A stretch of DNA of 5,048 bases, taken from contig SXXZ01000307.1 in NCBI GenBank assembly GCA_005789375.1, positions 1 through 5,048 on the forward strand. Reading direction: 5' to 3'. This document shows, piece after piece, positions 1 to 4,596 of the stretch. The stretch's first letter is position 1. Every line of letters begins with the position of its first letter. Source of the DNA: Verrucomicrobiales bacterium. Lineage in GTDB: Bacteria; Verrucomicrobiota; Verrucomicrobiae; Limisphaerales; UBA9464. The notes under the pieces are model-generated. The model had not been told where the DNA came from. It saw only the letters and a list, made by a program, of their open reading frames with translations, and searched no databases. Made by a program: the position numbers and the translations under genes.

Positions 1-215
1 ACAGTGTCGAAGGTGTCACCGTGAGGATCACCAATCCGGCAAAAACCGTAGCCGATTGCTTCAAGTTCCGAAACAAGGTGGGCTTGGACATCGCCCTTGA
101 AGCGCTGAGGGACGCGTGGCGCAAGCGCAAGGTTACTATGGTTGAACTAGACCGGTTTGCCGCAACCAACCGTATGACGAACGTGATGCGGCCCTACCTG
201 GAGATGCTGACGTGA
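1..215 (+). CDS. abiEi: AbiEi-type antitoxin / transcriptional regulator, C-terminal fragment (5' end outside window)
   Basis: Antitoxin of a type IV AbiE toxin-antitoxin module. In the family, AbiEi has an N-terminal winged helix that represses the operon and a C-terminal domain needed to neutralise the AbiEii toxin. Only the C-terminal part is here. The frame is open to the window edge (first full codon at position 3), so the GTG at 21 is an internal Val and not a start. The fragment reads V-R-I-T-N-P-A-K-T-V-A-D-C-F-K-F-R-N-K-V-G, the hallmark block of this family, followed by a basic stretch (W-R-K-R-K) and a family-like end, V-M-R-P-Y-L-E. The C-terminus therefore looks intact. The stop TGA at 213-215 overlaps the GTG start of the toxin gene by 4 nt, the usual coupled arrangement. 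Whether the N-terminal DNA-binding part survives cannot be seen. The family call is by recognition of the motif block; I am fairly sure of it. Confidence 0.85.
   Translation, partial: SVEGVTVRITNPAKTVADCFKFRNKVGLDIALEALRDAWRKRKVTMVELDRFAATNRMTNVMRPYLEMLT
200..203 (+). promoter_or_regulatory. Shine-Dalgarno sequence for abiEii
   Basis: GGAG lies 8 nt before the GTG at 212 and supports that GTG as the toxin start. It sits inside the end of the antitoxin gene. The chromosomal genes further right have no comparable site. Confidence 0.5.
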
Positions 216-631
216 AGGAAAAGCCCATCCACAACTTGGCCGCTTCCGTCTACGACCGACTGCTCAAGCGGACCAGATCTGGCGCCGAGGACTTCCAATT
301 CGTGCTCATGCGCTACGGTGCAGAGCGGCTGATGTACCGGCTGAGTGAGTCCCAATACTCCGCCAACTTCGTCCTGAAGGGCGCCATGCTCTTCCTGGTC
401 TGGACCGGTGCACAGTACCGCGCCACGAAGGACCTGGATTTGTTGGCCCTCCAATCCGCATCGGTGGAAAGGTTGAGGGAGGTTTTCCGAGAGTTGTGCC
501 AACTGCCGGTCGCTCCGGATGGACTGGTTTTTGAGGCCGATAACGTGCAGGCCGAGGACATCCGGGAAGACAGCCTTTACCACGGCGTTCGGGTGACCCT
601 GCTCGTCGGGGCCTTTGGGACGGACAACTAG
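212..631 (+). pseudogene. abiEii: AbiEii-type nucleotidyltransferase toxin, truncated at the 3' end
   Basis: AbiEii toxins (AbiEii/AbiGii family) are GTP-binding nucleotidyltransferases of the DNA polymerase beta fold that stop growth and can abort phage infection. The GTG start overlaps the antitoxin stop by 4 nt and has GGAG 8 nt upstream. Visible family features are E-D-F-Q-F-V-L-x-R-Y around residues 26-35, the F-V-L-K-G-A-M-L-F block (53-61) that opens the nucleotidyltransferase fold, and T-K-D-L-D-L (72-77) carrying the metal-binding D74 and D76. I-R-E-D and G-V-R-V follow at 117-120 and 125-128. After about residue 130 the family sequence stops, nine unrelated residues follow, and translation ends at TAG 629-631. 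Family members run to roughly 250-300 residues, so about half is missing, including the later catalytic motifs. The DNA beyond the break belongs to a gene on the other strand. This is most likely an inactive remnant; an ordinary short paralogue is unlikely because the break coincides with foreign homology. Confidence 0.8.
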
Positions 632-796
632 TTCGAGATCCAAGGTCGAGAGGATCCGGTAGATCCGGGACAGGCTGGTGGTCGTGGGGTCCGACTCGAT
701 TTGCGAGAGCGCTGCTTGGGACAGGCCGCACTGGGAGCCGACCCCCTTTTGGGTCAGTTGCCGTTCATGACGGTACCCTCGAAGAATCGCCCCCAA
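599..796 (-). pseudogene. HipB-like XRE/HTH antitoxin remnant, with chimeric C-terminal read-through
   Basis: This is a helix-turn-helix regulator of the HipB/XRE type, normally the DNA-binding antitoxin of a HipA-like kinase toxin. Read on the minus strand from the TTG at 796, it gives G-A-I-L-R-G-Y-R, then L-T-Q-K-G-V-G and G-L-S-Q-A-A-L-S-Q-I-E-S (about residues 14-35), the helix-turn-helix core. R-I-Y-R-I-L-S-T-L-D-L-E-L-V-V-R-P (44-60) matches the usual end of the HTH domain in HipB-like proteins. After about residue 66 the frame has no stop and continues to 194 through the antisense strand of the abiEii remnant, so any product would be about 200 residues with a meaningless second half. 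Family-like residues (A-R-T-P-E-Q) also occur upstream of the TTG, at 797-814, but no ATG, GTG or TTG precedes them in frame. The start may therefore be damaged. No hipA-like gene is visible. A functional repressor started at TTG 796 remains possible. Confidence 0.65.
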
Positions 797-830
797 CTGC
801 TCGGGAGTCCGGGCAACGAAATCAGTCGTA

Positions 831-906
831 TTCGTTAAAGTAGATAAAACTAAGAAATATCGTAAACAAAATAAACTAAAGGTATTCAGTTTAAGGTATT
901 AAAAAA
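831..906 (-). promoter_or_regulatory. AT-rich tract, probable promoter/operator region of the HTH remnant
   Basis: A hand count gives 15 G/C in the 70 bases 831-900 (about 21%), against roughly 60% or more on both sides. It lies directly upstream of the minus-strand HTH gene. One poor promoter match on the minus strand is TTGTTT (864-869) and TATCTA (841-846), 17 bp apart, each agreeing with consensus at only three of six positions. The location suits an autoregulated antitoxin promoter. The box assignments themselves are weak. Confidence 0.35.
872..900. repeat. Short inverted repeat and direct repeat in the AT-rich tract (operator candidate)
   Basis: TAAACT at 872-877 and AGTTTA at 888-893 form a perfect 6-bp inverted repeat with a 10-bp spacer. 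AAGGTATT occurs twice, at 879-886 and 893-900, offset by 14 bp. HipB-type antitoxins bind short palindromes with spacers of about this size upstream of their own gene, so this could be an old operator. In such AT-rich DNA, short repeats also arise by chance. Confidence 0.3.
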
Positions 907-1131
907 CAACCCAGCGCATTGCTGAGGAAAACCGATGCCGGTGGATCCACTCGATGCCCCTCACGTCCCTGGCGTAGACACCGAACGAGGACGGGGCACC
1001 GCTACCCGGTTCGGCGGATTTCATGCGTCCCCGTGCTCGTCCCCTCCGCGAATTTAACAATTCTCTGACGAATCGACTGCCGCCAGAAGGCAGAATCGCG
1101 CTAGAACTGGTCAAGCCTTTACCCAACCCCG

Positions 1132-3597
1132 ATGTCGAACTGGATGAACTGGAGAGACGGACTGCTGTTTGCGGTCATTGGGAGTATTATCGTTGCCGGG
1201 GGGATACTGTGGAGAATCCGCTCACGACGGCGTGCCAAGCCGAGATCCCTGGCCCTGAAGGCGTCCTCGCCGCCACCGTGGACGGCAGTGCTCGTGCTGA
1301 TGCCTGTCTTGGCACTCGCTCTGGTCGGGTTGGTCTCGGTGATGCGAGACAGGGCGACCGTGGAGGAAGAGGCTCGGAAGGATGCGGCGAGGTGGGCGCG
1401 GAATCTCGCAAGTCAGTTGGGGGGCTCGTGGCCTCTTTGGCTGGAAACATTGGAGTCGCAGTTCGGAAAGCTGACGAATGCCGACCGTTATGTATGGGGA
1501 TCTACCGATCCGATCGAAGTGGGATCTCGCCGATCCCCGAATCGACCGAGTCTTGAAGATCTCCACCTATTGCCTTCCGGGGAACACACCCTTCCTGTGC
1601 AGGTACTCGCGACTCCCCGGAGACTCTTGCACCCGCCCGGGTATCCGACCGTTCCCAAGCCACCGTCCTGGGTCTCGAAACTTTCACCCCGGGTCCAGGC
1701 AGCGTTGGAGCGACTGCAAGATCTGCAGCCGTTGTCGATGCAGGAGGTGGAGACCGAATTGCGTACAGTTATGGGCGGATCCAGAGATCTTTCGGTGGGG
1801 CATTGGGCGCGGTTCCTGGCGCTCCGGCGGGCTCCTCAAGGCGACCTGAACGTTCCGTCCCAGCTTTTGGGGTTGGGGTTGAGCGCCCTGAGCAATCGGG
1901 TCGAATCGGTCACCGGGCTGCCATTGGGTGCCTTGAGTCTTGAGGAATATGAGCGACGGACCGGTGTCAGCGCCTTCGGAGACCTCGAATTCGAACTGCT
2001 CCGCGGATTGACGCTGGTACAACCGAGCCTGATGACCCAGGGCCTGCTGGAGATGGCTTACATGATGACCGAGGGCCTGTCCTCGACGACGCCTTCGGAT
2101 CTCGACTTGGAGCGGCGGGGCGACATGGAATCGACTTGGAGGCGGGATGAACTGTCCCGCGAACTCTTTCGATCCTGGAACACCAGCTATGACGATTCCG
2201 GTGAGACCCTGCGGAAGGGTTGGATGGACTGTGGAACGGTTTCCTGGTGGGGATTCAAAGAAGAAAACGAAGCCGACGGACAATTTCAGGTGACCTTCTA
2301 TTCGGCCGACGCGCTGGGCTGGGTCGCAGGCATGGCGCTGAAGGGGCATGCTTGGGAGTGGGATTCGAGGGGTCACCCGAGGCAGCTCCTCCCCGTCGGT
2401 TGGTCTTATTCCGTGGAATTGGAAGGTCGCTCTTTGACCCTTCCGGTGCTTCCGGAGTCCTCGAAGTTTCCGGTGCTTGCCTCCGAGGCGGGCACTTTCA
2501 GCGATCTCCCGGAGTCGGAGGGCCCCAAGTTCGTGGTGCGGATCCATCTTCAGGATCCCGAGATCGTCTTCGCCGCGCAGCGGCGGCGGCAGTGGTTTTT
2601 CGGCGGGCTCATTCTGGCCGCGGCGGCGGTGGCGGGCCTGGCAGCCTGGCAAATGCAGCGCTCCATCCATCGCCAACAGGCGCTCAACGAGGAGCAGTCG
2701 AACTTCATCGCCAGCGTCTCGCACGAACTACGCATACCCCTGGCGACCCTGCGGCTCCTGGCTGAAGGCCTGGCTTCCGGTCGGGTCGCTGAGCCCAACC
2801 AGCGCCGCCAGTACGCGGGACTGCTGCTTCAAGAGACCCGCCGCCTCGGTCGGTTGGTGGAGAACGTGCTCGATTTCGGGCGCATCGAGCAGGGCCGCAA
2901 GGAATACCAGTTCGAGCCCACCGACCTCGTCCGGCTCGTGTCGGCCACGGTCCGAGCCTTCGAGCCGCTCGCCGCCGAACGCAAGGTTCGCATCGCGTGG
3001 ACGGAGCCGGTTGATTCACAGTTCGCCGGCAGATCAGAGGCCGTGGTCGAGTTGCTCGCCGACGGGGTCGCACTGCAACAAGCCCTCTCCAACTTGCTCG
3101 ACAACGCGTTGAAGCATGCGCCCGAGGGCAGTGAGGTGACGGTCGTAGTCGAAGCGGTGGGCACAGCGTCCGGCGATCTTGCATCGGTCTCCACCCGGCT
3201 GCCATCGGTGGTGCGGATCTCGGTGCGCGACACTGGTCCGGGGATTCCGCCCGAGGACCGTCAGCGAATCTTCGAGCGCTTTGTCCGGCGTGGCTCGGAA
3301 CTGCGGCGCGAGACGCAGGGCGTGGGCCTGGGCCTAGCCATCGTGCGGCATATCGTCAGCGCCCACCGGGGCCGGGTCTGGGTCGACGACACGCCGGGCC
3401 CGGGGGCTTGCTTCGTGATCGAATTGCCCAGCGGCGAGTTTTCCGGCGGACAATCGATCCCAGCAGACGCTTCGCCGTCCCCAAGGCCGATCCATGCCTC
3501 GGACATTGCGTCCGAATTGAACCCAGGAACGGATCCCGCGCCGCTCCCGATTTCGGCCCCGAAAGCCGAGCCTCAGAATCCCGATCCCATCGCCTGA
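1132..3597 (+). CDS. Membrane sensor histidine kinase with a large unclassified periplasmic domain
   Basis: Sensor kinase of a two-component system, 821 residues, presumed to phosphorylate the regulator encoded 43 nt downstream. Membrane segments are at about 10-28, 51-70 and 488-506. The basic loop after the first (R-I-R-S-R-R-R, 28-34) fits a cytoplasmic side, which puts residues 71-487 in the periplasm. That domain matches no sensor family I recognise. A short helix (about 507-525) leads to the HisKA domain with phospho-acceptor H531 in S-V-S-H-E-L-R-I-P-L. The ATPase domain shows the N box D-N-A-L-K-H (N658), G1 D-T-G-P-G-I-P (D700), F box F-E-R-F (714-717) and G2 G-V-G-L-G-L-A (730-736). 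All residues for kinase activity are present. I535 replaces the Thr/Asn usual at H+4. There is no HAMP domain. Residues from about 766 form a Pro/Ser-rich tail. ATG 1132 is chosen because it includes the first membrane segment; ATG 1144 is an alternative. Neither has a Shine-Dalgarno sequence. Confidence 0.93.
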   Translation: MSNWMNWRDGLLFAVIGSIIVAGGILWRIRSRRRAKPRSLALKASSPPPWTAVLVLMPVLALALVGLVSVMRDRATVEEEARKDAARWARNLASQLGGSWPLWLETLESQFGKLTNADRYVWGSTDPIEVGSRRSPNRPSLEDLHLLPSGEHTLPVQVLATPRRLLHPPGYPTVPKPPSWVSKLSPRVQAALERLQDLQPLSMQEVETELRTVMGGSRDLSVGHWARFLALRRAPQGDLNVPSQLLGLGLSALSNRVESVTGLPLGALSLEEYERRTGVSAFGDLEFELLRGLTLVQPSLMTQGLLEMAYMMTEGLSSTTPSDLDLERRGDMESTWRRDELSRELFRSWNTSYDDSGETLRKGWMDCGTVSWWGFKEENEADGQFQVTFYSADALGWVAGMALKGHAWEWDSRGHPRQLLPVGWSYSVELEGRSLTLPVLPESSKFPVLASEAGTFSDLPESEGPKFVVRIHLQDPEIVFAAQRRRQWFFGGLILAAAAVAGLAAWQMQRSIHRQQALNEEQSNFIASVSHELRIPLATLRLLAEGLASGRVAEPNQRRQYAGLLLQETRRLGRLVENVLDFGRIEQGRKEYQFEPTDLVRLVSATVRAFEPLAAERKVRIAWTEPVDSQFAGRSEAVVELLADGVALQQALSNLLDNALKHAPEGSEVTVVVEAVGTASGDLASVSTRLPSVVRISVRDTGPGIPPEDRQRIFERFVRRGSELRRETQGVGLGLAIVRHIVSAHRGRVWVDDTPGPGACFVIELPSGEFSGGQSIPADASPSPRPIHASDIASELNPGTDPAPLPISAPKAEPQNPDPIA

Positions 3598-3610
3598 GGG
3601 CTTGAGGGTT
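3595..3610 (+). repeat. Tandem 8-bp near-repeat at the kinase stop codon
   Basis: TGAGGGCT is followed directly by TGAGGGTT, starting on the kinase stop codon. It falls in the 43-nt gap between kinase and regulator. It could be chance. It also places a TTG at 3602 that would extend the regulator by 13 residues, but that start is less likely than ATG 3641. Confidence 0.3.
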
Positions 3611-3640
3611 AGAGAACTTGAACTGGAACCCGCACCGACG

Positions 3641-4483
3641 ATGTCCCGCATCTTGATCATCGAAGACGAGCCCGCCATGCGCACGGTGCTGACCGACTTG
3701 CTCGTGTCGGAAGGTCACCGGGTGATCACTGCCTCGCAGGGAGCTGAAGGCCTCGACCGGGCCCTGGCCGAGCAACCCGACTTGATCTTGCTCGACGTCA
3801 TGATGCCCCGCCTCGACGGGTTCGCCCTCGCGCACGAGTTGCGGCGTCTGGGGCGTGCCGTGCCCATCTTGATGCTGACAGCCAAGGGCCGCGTGGAAGA
3901 CCGGGTTCGGGGCCTGGACTCCGGGGCGGATGACTACCTAGTCAAACCTTTCAGCGGCGACGAATTGCTGGCCCGGGCGCGGGCGCTTCTGCGGCGGTTC
4001 AACCGCGGCGCGGCGGCTCCCACGCGGTTGCGCTTGGGCGAGGTGGAGGTGGACTTCGCCCGATTGGAGGCCCGTCGTGGCGGTCGAACGCTGCACCTCA
4101 CTGCCAAGGAATTTGGCCTCCTGCGCCTGTTGGCTGAGACCCCCGGCGAGCCGGTGTCGCGCGAGCGGTGCCTGGACGTGGTCTGGGGTGTCGGGGCCTT
4201 CCCCACGACCCGGACGGTGGACACCCATATTGCCAGCCTGCGGGCCAAACTTGAGCCCGGATCGGCCGCAGGCGGGGCCGCGAGATTTTTCAAGACCGTT
4301 CATGGGGTCGGGTACCGTCTGGACCTCGGGCCGGACTCGGCGACAAATCCAGAATCCGGGTCTGTTTCGGTGCCGGGGCCCGGATCGGATCCCGAGCTGG
4401 AGGTGGCACCCCGCCGACCCAAAGCGGCTCCGATCTCCCGAGTCGATGCGGCTTCGCGGCCCGGAAAGGGAAGGAAGCCGTGA
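3641..4483 (+). CDS. OmpR/PhoB-family response regulator with C-terminal disordered tail
   Basis: DNA-binding partner of the upstream kinase, 280 residues. The receiver domain (about 2-120) has the acidic pair E8-D9, phospho-acceptor D52 in L-L-D-V-M-M-P, T80 in L-T-A-K, Y99, and K102 in V-K-P-F, so every switch residue is present. The winged-helix output domain (about 128-227) carries L-T-A-K-E-F (153-158), a recognition helix around T190-L204 (T-R-T-V-D-T-H-I-A-S-L-R-A-K-L) and G-V-G-Y-R at 222-226. Family proteins usually end within a few residues of this point at about 225-240 aa; this one adds about 52 residues rich in Pro, Gly, Ser and Arg, ending K-G-R-K-P. ATG 3641 is chosen because receiver domains start just before the first beta strand, here S-R-I-L-I-I. 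An in-frame TTG at 3602 would add 13 charged residues of no known kind. Target genes cannot be inferred. No Shine-Dalgarno sequence is evident. Confidence 0.95.
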   Translation: MSRILIIEDEPAMRTVLTDLLVSEGHRVITASQGAEGLDRALAEQPDLILLDVMMPRLDGFALAHELRRLGRAVPILMLTAKGRVEDRVRGLDSGADDYLVKPFSGDELLARARALLRRFNRGAAAPTRLRLGEVEVDFARLEARRGGRTLHLTAKEFGLLRLLAETPGEPVSRERCLDVVWGVGAFPTTRTVDTHIASLRAKLEPGSAAGGAARFFKTVHGVGYRLDLGPDSATNPESGSVSVPGPGSDPELEVAPRRPKAAPISRVDAASRPGKGRKP

Positions 4484-4516
4484 CTCGCCTGTGTAATCCC
4501 CAACCTGGCCCGAGGG

Positions 4517-4534
4517 CCCGAGCCGCTCGGGTTT
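4517..4534 (+). terminator. Possible rho-independent terminator after the two-component operon
   Basis: CCCGAG (4517-4522) and CTCGGG (4526-4531) form a perfect 6-bp GC-rich stem with a 3-nt loop, followed by TTT and then GCTT. GGG at 4514-4516 could extend the stem by G-U pairs. A second CCCGAG at 4509-4514 could compete for the same 3' arm. The T-run is short, so termination may be weak. It sits 33 nt after the regulator stop and 62 nt before the next start, and nothing else is evident in the 4484-4596 gap. Confidence 0.4.
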
Positions 4535-4596
4535 GCTTCGCTCCGATTTTTCCGTTCCCTGACACTTCCACCGCCCGCCGCGGGCATCCTGACTCC

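Larger units (their letters stand above)
797..1131. other. Intergenic spacer between the toxin-antitoxin remnants and the kinase gene
   Basis: I see no convincing gene here. Positions 797-832 hold apparent N-terminal codons of the HTH remnant on the minus strand. Positions 831-906 are strongly AT-rich. From there to 1131 the DNA is GC-rich, with only minor structure: the perfect 10-bp palindrome GTGGATCCAC at 941-950, a weak 5-bp inverted repeat at 1077-1081/1089-1093, and GAATCG twice at 1070-1075 and 1093-1098. A promoter for the kinase operon should lie here, but no -35/-10 pair was good enough to call. Minus-strand reading frames in the region resemble no protein I know. Confidence 0.6.

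Noticed and set aside
21..23. GTG as the start of a 64-residue protein
   Set aside because: The frame is open to the left edge and the residues before it fit the AbiEi family, so it is an internal Val codon.
941..950. Palindrome GTGGATCCAC as an operator
   Set aside because: It is a single 10-bp perfect palindrome built on the abundant GGATCC word, with no second copy or promoter nearby, so it is not specific enough.
899..1126. 75-codon minus-strand frame in the spacer
   Set aside because: There is no ribosome binding site, no recognisable motif, and a Ser/Arg/Gly composition typical of non-coding GC-rich DNA.
1023..1556. 177-codon plus-strand frame overlapping the kinase start
   Set aside because: It overlaps the first 425 bases of the kinase in another frame. 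Its product is Gly/Arg-rich with no recognisable motif, while the kinase frame there encodes two good membrane segments.
1684..2724. 346-codon open frame on the minus strand inside the kinase gene
   Set aside because: It lies wholly within a well-supported plus-strand gene, has low-complexity Pro/Arg/Gln/His composition and no family motif. It is a GC-rich shadow frame.
3602..3640. TTG start extending the response regulator by 13 residues
   Set aside because: Receiver domains begin just before the first beta strand, which matches ATG 3641. The extension has no family counterpart and no properly spaced Shine-Dalgarno sequence.
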